Counted from the first letter of the stretch, positions 27,088 through 35,369 are shown. The stretch is DNA of 48,295 nucleotides from Lachnospiraceae bacterium (GCA_011959105.1 BLLU01000081.1:1-48295), one strand, 5' to 3'. A program made the numbers and translations. The notes: generated from the sequence alone by a model not told the origin.

Positions 27088-27189
27088 TACCTGTTTTGAG
27101 AAATATTCTTAAACCAAAACGGACTTCAGAGATTTCCCGAAGTCCGCATCTGTCTAATGTTTTAAAGCCATTTGCTGAAATCCATTGTT

Positions 27190-27969
27190 TCACAGCCTCA
27201 GCCGGGGATACAGGCGCAGCGCGTTTTCCGTGGTGATCCGCTCTGTCTCCTCCTCTGTGATCCCCTTAATCCGTGCAATCTGAGCCACCACATAAGACAG
27301 GTTACGGGAATCATTGCGCCGGCCCCGGTTGGGTACGGGGCTCAAATAGGGACTGTCTGTCTCCAGAAGAATCCTGTCCAGAGGAAGGTACTCCACCGTC
27401 TCTTTTAGTTTCCTTCCGTTTTTGAATGTCACCACGCCGCCGATGCCAAAATAAAAACCCATGTCCAGAAAACTGCGGGCCAATTCCCTGCTGTAGGAGT
27501 AGCAATGGATCACGCCGCCGCTGCGCTCCGCATGTTCGGCCCGCATCAAATCTATGGTATCCTGCGCCGCGTCCCGGGAGTGGATCACCACCGGCAGATC
27601 CACCTCCTGGGCCAGCCGCAGCTGACGGGCAAACCATTTTTTCTGTATTTCCCGCTGCTGTTCCTGTTCCACCCAATAATAATCCAGGCCGATCTCACCC
27701 ACAGCCACGCACTTCTCCAGGCGGCTCCGGGCTGCCAGCCAATCCATATCTCCCTCCTCCAGGTCTGCGGTATCGCAGGGATGAATCCCCAGCGAGCCAT
27801 ATACAAAGGGATACTGTTCCATCAGTTCCAGAGTACGGCGGCATCCTCCCAGGTCGGACCCGCTGTTGATCACCCGCCGGACGCCATGGGCGGCCAGATC
27901 GGCCAGCACCTCCTCCCGGTCCCCGTCAAATGCCTTGTCGTCATAATGCGCATGCGTGTCGATGATCAT
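27190..27969 (-). CDS. TatD-family metal-dependent DNase
   Basis: The 259-residue amidohydrolase-fold protein carries the TatD marks: N-terminal DTHAHYDDKAFDGDRE with metal-binding His residues, VAVGEIGLDYYWVE with the bridging Glu, LPVVIHSRDAAQDT, GVIHCYSYSRELA and the C-terminal LLETDSPYLSPVPNRGRRND (two blocks). Family members are 3'-5' DNA exonucleases involved in repair; the gene is usually housekeeping and often lies beside rsmA or metG. Here it follows the REC-RelA/SpoT fusion by 49 bp on the same strand. Confidence 0.95.
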   Translation of the reverse strand: MIIDTHAHYDDKAFDGDREEVLADLAAHGVRRVINSGSDLGGCRRTLELMEQYPFVYGSLGIHPCDTADLEEGDMDWLAARSRLEKCVAVGEIGLDYYWVEQEQQREIQKKWFARQLRLAQEVDLPVVIHSRDAAQDTIDLMRAEHAERSGGVIHCYSYSRELARSFLDMGFYFGIGGVVTFKNGRKLKETVEYLPLDRILLETDSPYLSPVPNRGRRNDSRNLSYVVAQIARIKGITEEETERITTENALRLYPRLRL

Positions 27970-28018
27970 CCTGTTTCTCCCTTTCCATTCAACCTCTCCT
28001 CTTCAGCCTTCCCACACT

Positions 28019-29089
28019 TTATTTTTCAGGCATATCAATTTTGTCTCTGATCTCCTGCATCTGATAGTCCAAAGCCTCGATGGACTCGGCGCAGGCTTTC
28101 AGACGGGCCACGATCTCCTCCGCATTCTCCATATCCTTCTTGTATTTCAGTTTGTGCTCCAGGCTGGCCCAGAAATCCATGGCGATGGTTCGGAACTGCA
28201 GCTCCACCTTCATATATTTTTTTCCCTTGGAAAGGAAAACGGGTATGTTCAAAATCAGGTGCAGACTCCGATATCCATTGTCCTTGGGATTCTTAATGTA
28301 ATCTTTCTCCTTCAGCAGAATGATATCGTCCTGGCGGGCAAACAATTCCGCCAGGCGGTATATGTCATCCGGGAAGGAACAGATCACTCTGACGCCCGCC
28401 ACATCACTCAGGTATTTTTCAACATTTTTGACCGTGATGGGATATCCCTTACGGCGCAGTTTGTCATAGATGCTTTCCGGCGTTTTCAGTCTGCTCTGGA
28501 TGGACTCAAAAGGATTTCTGTTGTAGGTCTGGGCAAACTCATTGTTCAGCACCTTCAGCTTGGTCTCCACCTCCATGATGGCACAGCGGTATTGCATCAT
28601 CAGTTTGTTGAATGGCTTGGCCTGCTTCAATTCCTCCGCCTGCATCTGAATAATCCGGTACTGCTTTTTCAGCGTCTCATTCTGTTCTTCCACCTTCTGT
28701 TCCAGCTGGTTTTTGCAGGCGAAGAGTTCCACCGCGTTTTTCACCCGGTTTCTGACAATGCACGGATCAAAGGGCTTACGGATAAAATCCGAAACCCCCA
28801 TTCTGAAGCATTTATCCTCGATCTCCACGGATCTCTCCCCGCTGATCACCAGCACCGGAATCTTGCTCTGCAGACCGTCCTTTTTCATCTGGGCTATGAC
28901 GGAAAAACCGTCCATCCTGGGCATATACAAGTCCAGGAGCAGCGCCGCCGCATCGTTTTCATGCCGGTGCAGCTTCTGCAGCGCCTCCTCGCCGTCCTGA
29001 GCCATGTCTATCTCATAGCTGTCCTTCAGTATATTACGTAAAAGTTCGCGGTTTATCTCCGCGTCATCCACCACCACGATTCTCTGCAT
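28019..29089 (-). CDS. Response-regulator receiver domain fused to RelA/SpoT (p)ppGpp synthetase domain
   Basis: The 356-residue protein has two enzymatic parts. Residues 1-120 are a receiver domain with the acidic pair D8-D9, phosphoacceptor D53 (LLLDLYMPRMDG), S83 and K105 (RKPFD). Residues ~122-165 form a coiled coil (NQLEQKVEEQNETLKKQYRI). Residues ~185-330 match the RelA/SpoT synthetase fold: SRLKTPESIYDKLRRKG, VAGVRVICSFPDDIYRL, KDYIKNPKDNGYRSLHLIL, VELQFRT and FWASLEHKLKYK; all the usual substrate and Mg residues are present. There is no HD hydrolase, TGS or ACT domain, so it resembles a small alarmone synthetase under phosphorylation control. No kinase is adjacent. The ATG at 29089 is 50 nt past a good promoter. 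Confidence 0.9.
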   Translation of the reverse strand: MQRIVVVDDAEINRELLRNILKDSYEIDMAQDGEEALQKLHRHENDAAALLLDLYMPRMDGFSVIAQMKKDGLQSKIPVLVISGERSVEIEDKCFRMGVSDFIRKPFDPCIVRNRVKNAVELFACKNQLEQKVEEQNETLKKQYRIIQMQAEELKQAKPFNKLMMQYRCAIMEVETKLKVLNNEFAQTYNRNPFESIQSRLKTPESIYDKLRRKGYPITVKNVEKYLSDVAGVRVICSFPDDIYRLAELFARQDDIILLKEKDYIKNPKDNGYRSLHLILNIPVFLSKGKKYMKVELQFRTIAMDFWASLEHKLKYKKDMENAEEIVARLKACAESIEALDYQMQEIRDKIDMPEK

Positions 29090-29146
29090 GGTATCATCCA
29101 ACTCTCCTTGAACGAATTCCTTTCGGAAGTCAAATAGTTCAAATAT

Positions 29147-29175
29147 ATGATAACAAATATACAGAAGCCTGTCAA
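29147..29175 (-). promoter_or_regulatory. Promoter of the REC-RelA/SpoT gene
   Basis: TTGACA (29170-29175), 17-bp spacer, TATCAT (29147-29152), minus strand. The predicted RNA start near 29140 rules out start codons upstream and separates this gene from the two-component operon behind it. Confidence 0.7.
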
Positions 29176-29235
29176 CCAAACTGCCGCTCCCACACTCCAG
29201 AGGCTGTACCCGGACCTTCTTTCCCCGGCTTCCTC

Positions 29236-30285
29236 TTACGGGGCATCCTCCTCTGATTCCTCCGCGTCATAGACCTCTTCATATTCCGCCAGACTGATGC
29301 GCGCCGCCATCTCCGGAATGGACTTAACTATCCCGGGCAGGCCCAGCCTGATGCGGTATTGATAATTTCCGCTGTCCAGAGACTCTATCTCCATGGACCA
29401 GCTGTGGGATAGCTCGCCATAGGATAAAAGACAGCAATAAGTCTCTTTATTTTTCTCCACAGACACCCATAAATTGGGATAAGCATACCGAATAAACTGC
29501 GTTCCACCGTTTAGCAGGGTCTGGTTCTTATCCCGGTTTATATCCAAATTCACAGACTGCCCGGTGAGAGTATCATATATTACTCCATCAGTACCCACCA
29601 GAATCCTGTCGGAATCATATGGCTGCTCCTCATACGATTCGTTCAGGCTTTTTATATCCTCCGTGCAATAGGATTCATTGAGTATCCACCACCAGTCCCA
29701 GACACGGTCATCCAGCCATTTTTTCAGCCGGGGACCGGAATTGTATTCCTCACTTTCCAGATAGTAAACCGTGCCGTCCACACCGTCCAGCAGCAGCTCC
29801 ATATGACATCCATCGCCTTTGTCCAGCCGGATATCATTGGCCACCAGCAGAATCTGCCCGTCGGACTTACGCATCAGAACATATTGGGTACAGCTTTCTA
29901 TAGTGGGAATCCATCCATACATCTTCGCGTCTCTCACATACATTTGCTCTATAAGGGCCTCCAGCAGCAGGCTGCTCTTCCCGTCGTCTATGTTCTCCTG
30001 CAGAGTTTCGCTTTCCGGATCAATCTCCTTGGCACTGCAGTTTACATCCCCCTGGGCATATGCTTCTATATAAGCCCGCATCCTCTCATAGATATCACGC
30101 TCATAACTGCGGTCAAAGGGGGCCACCATCAAAGGGGCCAGGGATTCCTCCTGAATACGGCCCTGGGAAGCGGCGTCTCTCAGGGCAAACCATGCCCGTG
30201 GAAAATAAAGCGCCACTGCCACCAGTGCCGCCGCCAGCCCTATTCCCAGAAACCTGCCCCAATTCCGCTTTATTTTTTCCATCTT
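29236..30285 (-). CDS. Membrane-anchored hypothetical protein, third gene of a two-component operon
   Basis: The 349-residue protein has one N-terminal membrane helix after a basic start (KIKRNW...), leaving a ~315-residue outer domain. Notable blocks: VLMRKSDGQILLVANDIRLD, DGTVYYLESEEYNSGPRLKK, DRILVGTDGVIYDTLTGQSV; the tail is acidic (EEVYDAEESEEDAP). I do not recognise the domain. Start 30285 lies inside the end of the kinase gene (overlap) with GAGAGG 7 nt upstream, so translation is coupled. It could modulate the kinase sensor from outside; that is inference. Confidence 0.7.
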   Translation of the reverse strand, partial: KMEKIKRNWGRFLGIGLAAALVAVALYFPRAWFALRDAASQGRIQEESLAPLMVAPFDRSYERDIYERMRAYIEAYAQGDVNCSAKEIDPESETLQENIDDGKSSLLLEALIEQMYVRDAKMYGWIPTIESCTQYVLMRKSDGQILLVANDIRLDKGDGCHMELLLDGVDGTVYYLESEEYNSGPRLKKWLDDRVWDWWWILNESYCTEDIKSLNESYEEQPYDSDRILVGTDGVIYDTLTGQSVNLDINRDKNQTLLNGGTQFIRYAYPNLWVSVEKNKETYCCLLSYGELSHSWSMEIESLDSGNYQYRIRLGLPGIVKSIPEMAARISLAEYEEVYDAEESEEDAP

Positions 30286-30293
30286 TTTTCCTC

Positions 30294-31823
30294 TCACTTG
30301 GGAGAATCCAGCGGCAGCCGGATCCAAATCTCCGTGCCTTCCCCCAAAGTGCTCTTCATCTTCCAGCTTCCCCTGTGCAGCTGCAGAATCCTCTGACACA
30401 GAGACATGCCCAGGCCCGCTCCGCCCTCCTTGCGGGAACGGGACTTATCCACCATATAGAAGGGCTCCGTGATCCGATTAATCTCTTCCTGGGGAATCCC
30501 CCGCCCGTTGTCCCGGATGCGGATGCCATACCATTTTGCCTGCCCGGCGGCTTTGGCCGGCTGCGTCGGCTCCTCCGGGCCGGACCAGCCCCTGTCATCA
30601 AATCCCTCCGGGGCTTCCCCTCTCTTCCTGTTGCGGATACGGCGGCCCTCCAGGCTGATCTGGCCCTTTTCCCCCACTGCTTTGGTGGCATTGTCAAGCA
30701 GATTGTACAGCAGGGAAAGCAGCAGATCGGCGTCCCCCCACAGGGTGGCCTGTTCCATGCGGATGCTGCCCTGCACCTGACGCATTTCCCAGATGGGCTG
30801 CATGGTGTTCCACAGGTTTTCCCCCAGCACCATGGCCTTGATGGGTTTAACCGCAAAGTCCTGTTTTTCCATGCTCACCAACTCCAGCAGCTTGTGGGAA
30901 AGCTGCTCCAGGCGCTTACCCTGGGCAAAAATATAGTGACTGGCCATCCGGTGGTCCTCCGGGTCCAGTTCCATGGTATCCAGCATCTGTGCATAGCCGA
31001 TGATAGAAGTAAGCGGAGTCTTTAACTCATGGGCAAACGCCGCCGTAAAGTCCTCCTGACGTTTGGCCTCCAGTTCTTTCTCCCGCATCTGCTCCACCAG
31101 GCGGTCCGCCATGATGTTAAAACTTTCCGCCAGTTCCCCCACTTCGTCGGCCCGGTGATACTCCGAACGCCGGGACAGGTCTCCCGCCGCGATTCGTTTG
31201 GCCACCCAGCCCAGTTTGCGGATGGGCTGGGTCAGGTAACGGGCCAGCACCCAGGCACAGACCGCCGCCACCGCCAACAGTACCAGCAGCATCACCCGGT
31301 ACTGGCGGATGGTGTCCGCCCGGGTGTCATAAATTCCCTGGATGTTGCGGCTGATCAGCAGGTAGTATGTCTTTTCCCCCATCCTGCTGCTGCACATGCT
31401 TACCAGTTCGTAGCCATGGCTTCCCTCACAGATCTGCCAGATATAGTGATTATCCTCCGCCCCGCTGCGGAAAGTAATCATCTGGTTCACATCCACCATG
31501 GCGGACAACTGCCCCAGTTCATGCTGCCCGCTGTAACAGGCGCCCTCGCCGTCCAACACGATGCAGTTGCTTCTGGTTCGGTCCACATTGATGGCCATGC
31601 TTTCGATGGCTTTCTGCAGGGCATAGACTTCCCCGTATTCCTCGCCGGACTGATAGCCCACTTCCAGAAAATACTGGAACATGCGGATCTCCTGGCTGGC
31701 CTGCTGCCGCTCCTGCTCCAGCATCTGTCGGAAGCTGAAGTTCAGCATCCACATGCCGAAGGCGATGAACGCCGCCGTGACCAGTACCATGATCCATAAA
31801 AAAAGTTTCCCCGTAAATTTCAT
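30294..31823 (-). CDS. Sensor histidine kinase
   Basis: The 509-residue kinase has two membrane helices (~8-30 and ~166-188) around an outer sensor domain of ~135 residues, then HAMP (~190-240), a dimerisation/phosphoacceptor domain with the H-box FAHELKTPLTSIIGYAQML, and an ATPase domain with N-box YNLLDNATKAV, G1 DNGRGIPQEE, F-box FYMVDKSRS and G2 GGAGLGMSLC. The loop between N and G1 boxes has an insert (NRKRGEAPEGFDDRGWSGPE) of ~30 residues that is longer than usual. Signal unknown. It follows its response regulator by 34 bp. Start 31823 chosen for the basic/hydrophobic MKFTGKLFLW start. Confidence 0.93.
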   Translation of the reverse strand: MKFTGKLFLWIMVLVTAAFIAFGMWMLNFSFRQMLEQERQQASQEIRMFQYFLEVGYQSGEEYGEVYALQKAIESMAINVDRTRSNCIVLDGEGACYSGQHELGQLSAMVDVNQMITFRSGAEDNHYIWQICEGSHGYELVSMCSSRMGEKTYYLLISRNIQGIYDTRADTIRQYRVMLLVLLAVAAVCAWVLARYLTQPIRKLGWVAKRIAAGDLSRRSEYHRADEVGELAESFNIMADRLVEQMREKELEAKRQEDFTAAFAHELKTPLTSIIGYAQMLDTMELDPEDHRMASHYIFAQGKRLEQLSHKLLELVSMEKQDFAVKPIKAMVLGENLWNTMQPIWEMRQVQGSIRMEQATLWGDADLLLSLLYNLLDNATKAVGEKGQISLEGRRIRNRKRGEAPEGFDDRGWSGPEEPTQPAKAAGQAKWYGIRIRDNGRGIPQEEINRITEPFYMVDKSRSRKEGGAGLGMSLCQRILQLHRGSWKMKSTLGEGTEIWIRLPLDSPK

Positions 31824-31857
31824 CTCTGCCCCATGCCTCAATCAAAAGAACAGACCG

Positions 31858-32517
31858 CTAAGTCTCGCCTTCCAGGCGATAGCCCACTTTATAGACCGCC
31901 GTGATCTCCTCGTTCCAGCCCAGTTTCTTCTTCAGGCGCTGCACATGCAGGTCAATGGTGCGGCTCTGCCCCTCATATTCCCCTCCCCACACCGATTCAT
32001 AGATGGTCTCCCGGTATAGAGCGATATTGCGGTTGCGGGCCAGCAGCAGGAGCAGATCAAACTCCTTCAGCGTCAGCGCGATCTGCTTCCCCTCCCGCAT
32101 CACCAGGCGGGAAGCGGTGTCTATGGTAATGTCAAATACTTTCAGAATTCCCTCGGACTTGTGATAACGGCGCAGCACCGTCTCCACCCGGGCCAGCAGT
32201 TCCGGAATGGCAAAGGGCTTGGCCAGGTAGTCGTCCGCCCCCATCTTAAGTCCCTTCACCTTGTTCTCCGTGGTGCCCAGCGCCGTGAGAAAAATCACGG
32301 GAAGCCCCATGGACTGGGCGTACTGCAACAGTTCGTAACCGTTGCAGCCCGGCAGCATGATGTCCAGCAGTGCCAGGTCAAAAGGCCGCTGCTGCATCAG
32401 ATCCGCCGCCTCCATCCCATCGGAAGCCCAGGTACAATTGTATCCGGCACGGGTCAGGTTCATGCGGATCAGGTTAGCTATGGGTTCTTCGTCCTCTGCA
32501 ATCAGTATCTTAATCAT
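31858..32517 (-). CDS. OmpR-family response regulator
   Basis: The 219-residue regulator has a receiver domain with acidic pocket E8-D9-E10, phosphoacceptor D52 (LLDIMLPGCNG), T (FLTA) and K (LAKPF), and a C-terminal OmpR/PhoB winged helix (LTLKEFDLLLLLARNRNIAL, SRTIDLHVQRLKKKLGW, YKVGYRLEGE). Start 32517 has AAGGGG 6-7 nt upstream and is preceded by the shared palindrome/hairpin element described at 32518-32580. First gene of the regulator-kinase-anchored protein operon. Confidence 0.95.
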   Translation of the reverse strand: MIKILIAEDEEPIANLIRMNLTRAGYNCTWASDGMEAADLMQQRPFDLALLDIMLPGCNGYELLQYAQSMGLPVIFLTALGTTENKVKGLKMGADDYLAKPFAIPELLARVETVLRRYHKSEGILKVFDITIDTASRLVMREGKQIALTLKEFDLLLLLARNRNIALYRETIYESVWGGEYEGQSRTIDLHVQRLKKKLGWNEEITAVYKVGYRLEGET

Positions 32518-32580
32518 TCTTATACCCCTTATGCGCTTCAGCGCATACACCAATCAATATTTGAAAGTTTACTTTCAAAA
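32518..32580 (-). promoter_or_regulatory. Palindrome + hairpin leader element, copy 1
   Basis: On the minus strand: palindrome with 9-bp arms TTTGAAAGT / ACTTTCAAA (32560-32579), then TATTGATT, then 7-bp hairpin TATGCGC-TGAA-GCGCATA, then a ribosome site and ATG. The same order and nearly the same spacing recur at 35392-35454. Probably an operator plus leader hairpin, or a short dispersed repeat. Confidence 0.65.
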
Positions 32581-32677
32581 GTTATCCTCGCTTATCCTTA
32601 CAGGTTCCGCAACATTATGCCCTCTTTTTGTATACTGATTGTATCACAATTTTTCCCGCCTGAATATGGAAAATGCT

Positions 32678-34183
32678 TCAGGGCGTCAATCTGTGAACAT
32701 CCCTGGGAAAGAGGGCAGCCTCCCGCACGTTCTCCCGGGCCAGCAGCCGGGCGGTAAAGCGCTCCAGCCCCAGGCCAAGCCCTCCGTGAGGCGGCATACC
32801 GTGACGATGCATCAACAGATAGCCGGTGAATGCTTCCGGGTCCATGCCCCGCCGCTCCAGCTTGTCAAGCTGCTCCTGATAGCCGTGGATGCGCTGGCCC
32901 CCGGTGGTGATCTCCACCCCTCGGAAGAGCAGGTCAAAACTCAAAGTCTCCGACGGATTCTCAGGATTATCCATGGCGTAGAAAGGACGTTTGGCCGAAG
33001 GGTAATGGGTCACAAACACAAAGGCACTGCCAAAATGTTCCCGCACATATTGGCACAGCAGCTTTTCTTCCTCGGGCTCAAAATCCTCCTTCTCCACCAT
33101 GGGGCGGTGATAATGCTCCGCCACCAGAGACTTGGCCTCCCCGAAACGGATCCTGGGGATGCGGCCCATGGGCAGGCAGGCTTTTTGAGGCGGTACTTCG
33201 AACCGCCAGCTTCGGACAACGCTTTCCTGCGGCTGCCCGGTGGCAAATCCCGGCATAGGCATCTGCGCCATGCCCGCTTTTTTGGTGGACGACTCCTGCA
33301 GCAATTCCAGTTCCGGGGCACATGTCTCCTGGAGACGGGCAAGCGCCGCCTGGATCATCCCCTCCTCCATCTCCATGATTTCCTCAAAACCTTCGATATA
33401 GCCCATCTCAAAGTCCACCCCCGTGTACTCGTTCAAATGCCGGGAAGTATCGTGCTTCTCCGCCCGAAACACAGGCCCCACCTCATAAACCCGCTCAAAG
33501 ACCCCCACCATCATCTGCTTGTAAAACTGGGGACTCTGCGCCAGATAAGCCTGTCTGCCGAAATAGTCCAGAGAAAAGATATTAGCCCCTCCCTCTGCTC
33601 CCGCTTCCACGATCTTGGGAGAATGTATCTCGGTAAAATGCTGTTCCTGCAGAAAGCTGCGGAATCCCTGACAAAGCCCCTCCTGGATTTTAAAGATGGC
33701 CCGCTGCTTCTCATTGCGCAGGGTCAGCATCCGATAATCCAGCAGATTTTCCAGGGAGGTGTCCACTTTCTTCTGATTGATAACGATGGGCATGGGCTGC
33801 GCCGGGACAGACAGCACTTGCAGTTCCAGCAGCCGCAGTTCCCAGCCCAGCCGGGAACGTTCCTCCGAAGCCACCAGCGCCCGGACCCGGACACAGCTCT
33901 CCTCCACCAGTTCTTCCATCCCAAAACGGGAGAATTCCGAACTGTACACGCACTGGATCACATGCCTGCCTGTGCGCAGCAGCACAAAGGCAAATCCGCT
34001 CATGCGCCGCAGCTTATAGACACTGCCCTGGAGCAGAATTTCCTTTCCCGCCTGCTGCCCGATCTCTTCCAAATCGAAGCCGGATACCCGGACAGGTGTC
34101 CGGGCTGTTTTCTCTGTGGCTTCGGTTATCAGGCTGTCTGCCATCGGGAGTTCTGTTACTTTGTTTTGCATGGTTTTGTTCAT
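32678..34183 (-). CDS. aspS: Aspartate-tRNA ligase, archaeal/nondiscriminating type
   Basis: The 501-residue class IIb synthetase charges tRNA-Asp (and, in many relatives, tRNA-Asn). An OB-fold anticodon domain (residues ~30-135: ILLQGSVYKLRRMSGFAFVL) precedes the catalytic core with motif 2 GPVFRAEKHDTSRHLNEYTG (FRAE...) and motif 3 GLGLGLERFTARLL. The core also shows FTEIHSPKIVEAGAEGGANI and QSPQFYKQMMVGVFERVYEV. It lacks the large GAD insert of the bacterial-type AspRS, so it is the archaeal-like AspS2 form. About 60 extra residues (CAPELELLQESSTKKAGMAQ onward) interrupt the core. The start at 34183 has AGAAAGAG upstream. The gene follows a leader-peptide attenuator (34229-34523). Confidence 0.92.
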   Translation of the reverse strand: MNKTMQNKVTELPMADSLITEATEKTARTPVRVSGFDLEEIGQQAGKEILLQGSVYKLRRMSGFAFVLLRTGRHVIQCVYSSEFSRFGMEELVEESCVRVRALVASEERSRLGWELRLLELQVLSVPAQPMPIVINQKKVDTSLENLLDYRMLTLRNEKQRAIFKIQEGLCQGFRSFLQEQHFTEIHSPKIVEAGAEGGANIFSLDYFGRQAYLAQSPQFYKQMMVGVFERVYEVGPVFRAEKHDTSRHLNEYTGVDFEMGYIEGFEEIMEMEEGMIQAALARLQETCAPELELLQESSTKKAGMAQMPMPGFATGQPQESVVRSWRFEVPPQKACLPMGRIPRIRFGEAKSLVAEHYHRPMVEKEDFEPEEEKLLCQYVREHFGSAFVFVTHYPSAKRPFYAMDNPENPSETLSFDLLFRGVEITTGGQRIHGYQEQLDKLERRGMDPEAFTGYLLMHRHGMPPHGGLGLGLERFTARLLARENVREAALFPRDVHRLTP

Positions 34184-34228
34184 ACTCTTTCTGCCATCCT
34201 CTCTTTTTTTAACAAATTCAAATATCAC

Positions 34229-34277
34229 AAAAAAACCAGCCCCACATCCGTAATTTCTTACCAATGCGGTACTGGTC
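34229..34277 (-). terminator. Intrinsic terminator inside the aspS leader
   Basis: On the minus strand ACCAGTACCGCAT (34276-34264) pairs with ATGTGGGGCTGGT (34247-34235) over 13 positions with two wobbles and one mismatch, followed by seven T (34235-34229). It lies upstream of the aspS start and downstream of the leader peptide, so aspS expression needs read-through. Confidence 0.8.
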
Positions 34278-34333
34278 TTCCTGGTCCGTCTCCTGTCTGA
34301 TATACTTTTTCAGACTCTGTCCATTCTGCTCCG

Positions 34334-34387
34334 CATAGGTACAACACATTCAGCGCATGTACCTATGTCTCCACAGCTACATGCGCT
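34334..34387 (-). promoter_or_regulatory. Mutually exclusive leader hairpins
   Basis: Hairpin A: AGCGCATGTA (34387-34378) with TACATGCGCT (34361-34352), 10 bp perfect; its first arm begins within the leader-peptide stop codon. Hairpin B: CATAGGTAC (34367-34359) with GTACCTATG (34342-34334), 9 bp perfect. Arms overlap at 34359-34361, so A and B cannot form together. ATGCGG next to B (34336-34331) can also pair with CCGCAT in the terminator arm. Confidence 0.75.
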
Positions 34388-34436
34388 ACCGATCGTCGTC
34401 CCTATATGCGAACAAACCGACTGCGTGATTGAACAT
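34386..34436 (-). CDS. aspS leader peptide with three Asp codons
   Basis: A 16-codon frame, MFNHAVGLFAYRDDDR then TAG, with AAGGAG 9 nt before the ATG. Codons 13-15 are GAC GAC GAT. It lies between a good promoter and an intrinsic terminator in front of the aspartyl-tRNA synthetase gene. Three consecutive codons for the cognate amino acid just before hairpin A are what ribosome-mediated attenuation requires: low charged tRNA-Asp would stall the ribosome and alter the hairpin choice. The peptide itself is unlikely to have another function. Confidence 0.75.
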   Translation of the reverse strand: MFNHAVGLFAYRDDDR

Positions 34437-34494
34437 CTCTGTTTTCTCCTTATACCCACAATGCCGCCATGTCGGCAGCCTCTGGATTTGTGTT

Positions 34495-34523
34495 ATCATA
34501 TCACATCTTAAATGGAAAAGCAA
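34495..34523 (-). promoter_or_regulatory. Promoter of the aspS leader
   Basis: TTGCTT (34518-34523), 17-bp spacer, TATGAT (34495-34500), minus strand; start near 34488, about 50 nt before the leader-peptide ATG. A small hairpin (TGCCG/CGGCA) lies between start and ribosome site. Confidence 0.7.
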
Positions 34524-34562
34524 CGATTTTGTACACCTATATATTAAAAAATTATAAAGCAG

Positions 34563-34591
34563 TTGTGCCTTTGTTTTCCTCCGTGTATAAT
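34563..34591 (+). promoter_or_regulatory. Promoter of the thioredoxin-like lipoprotein operon
   Basis: TTGTGC (34563-34568), 17-bp spacer, TATAAT (34586-34591). Divergent from the aspS promoter, 40 bp between the -35 boxes. Confidence 0.65.
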
Positions 34592-34648
34592 ATTGATTGT
34601 CTTAGGAGAACCAAGTTTTATTCTAATCTCTATATGGAGGAAAAATGC

Positions 34649-35236
34649 ATGAGAAAAATATATAAAACCTGTATCCCCCTGCTGTCCCTGTCCCTTCTCT
34701 TATTAAGCGGATGCGCAGACAAGTCCATGCAGGGAATCGAAGACCGGGTTCCCGGACAGGAAACGGAGGATTCCCTGTCCCCCGAAAGCGGAGATGTATC
34801 TGCGCCGGTTACCTTTGAGGCCCGGGACCTGGAGGGGAATACCGTCTCCTCCCAACTCTTTTCAGAGACAAAACTGACCATGGTTAATGTGTGGGCCACT
34901 TACTGCAATCCCTGTCTGCGGGAAATGCCGGGGCTGGGAGAACTGGCCGGCGAATATGCGGCGGAGGAATTCCGAATTGTGGGAATCATCAGCGATGTAA
35001 TGGAGGGAGAGGAGCAGAAAACCCTGGATTATGCGGCGGATCTGGTGGAACAGACAGGCGCCGCATACCCCCATCTGCTTTTAAACAAATCCCTGTATGA
35101 CGCACTGCTTACGGATGTGACAGCCGTCCCCACCACCTTCTTCATAGACGAAAACGGCATGATTCTGGACACGGTAATCGGTTCCATGGATAAGTCGGCA
35201 TGGGAGGAGATCATCAATGGACTTCTGGAAAAATAA
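34649..35236 (+). CDS. TlpA-family thioredoxin-like lipoprotein
   Basis: The 195-residue product has a lipoprotein signal ending LLLLSGC and an acidic linker, then a thioredoxin fold with the redox motif WATYCNPCLREMP (CNPC) and cis-Pro loop VTAVPTTFFID. It is an extracytoplasmic thiol-disulfide reductase or resistance-type protein of the TlpA/ResA group. The strong ribosome site GGAGG lies 8 nt before the ATG at 34649. The next two genes (CD1871A and 4Fe-4S protein) overlap or follow closely, a recurrent Clostridia cassette in which electrons probably pass from a membrane Fe-S protein to TlpA. Confidence 0.9.
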   Translation: MRKIYKTCIPLLSLSLLLLSGCADKSMQGIEDRVPGQETEDSLSPESGDVSAPVTFEARDLEGNTVSSQLFSETKLTMVNVWATYCNPCLREMPGLGELAGEYAAEEFRIVGIISDVMEGEEQKTLDYAADLVEQTGAAYPHLLLNKSLYDALLTDVTAVPTTFFIDENGMILDTVIGSMDKSAWEEIINGLLEK

Positions 35237-35369
35237 AAAGCCGCCTGCCTGGATTTGGGGTATGCTGGCGGGAATCCTGTTCCTGGGGATGGGCATTGTC
35301 CAGGGGCAGTTTGCCGTCATATGGAGAAAAGCCGTGATGATCTGCATGGAATGTATCGGGCTTGGATAA
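35217..35369 (+). CDS. CD1871A-family small membrane protein with CxxC
   Basis: The 50-residue product overlaps the lipoprotein stop by 20 bp. It has a single membrane helix (WIWGMLAGILFLGMGIV) and ends with VMICMECIGLG, the CxxC tail that names the CD1871A family. In many Clostridia this mini-protein sits exactly between a TlpA-like lipoprotein and a 4Fe-4S membrane protein, as here. It probably relays reducing equivalents through the membrane or keeps the Cys pair at its surface; that is inference. Confidence 0.88.
   Translation: MDFWKNKKPPAWIWGMLAGILFLGMGIVQGQFAVIWRKAVMICMECIGLG

Noticed and set aside
34229..34277. Possible T-box in the aspS leader (CAGTACCGCAT resembles part of TGGNACCGCG).
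   Set aside because: The invariant TGGNACC is not present and no stem I specifier loop is visible; the segment is explained as the 5' arm of the terminator.
32639..34300. 553-codon plus-strand frame over aspS.
   Set aside because: His/Gln-rich antisense shadow; aspS motifs on the minus strand are clear.
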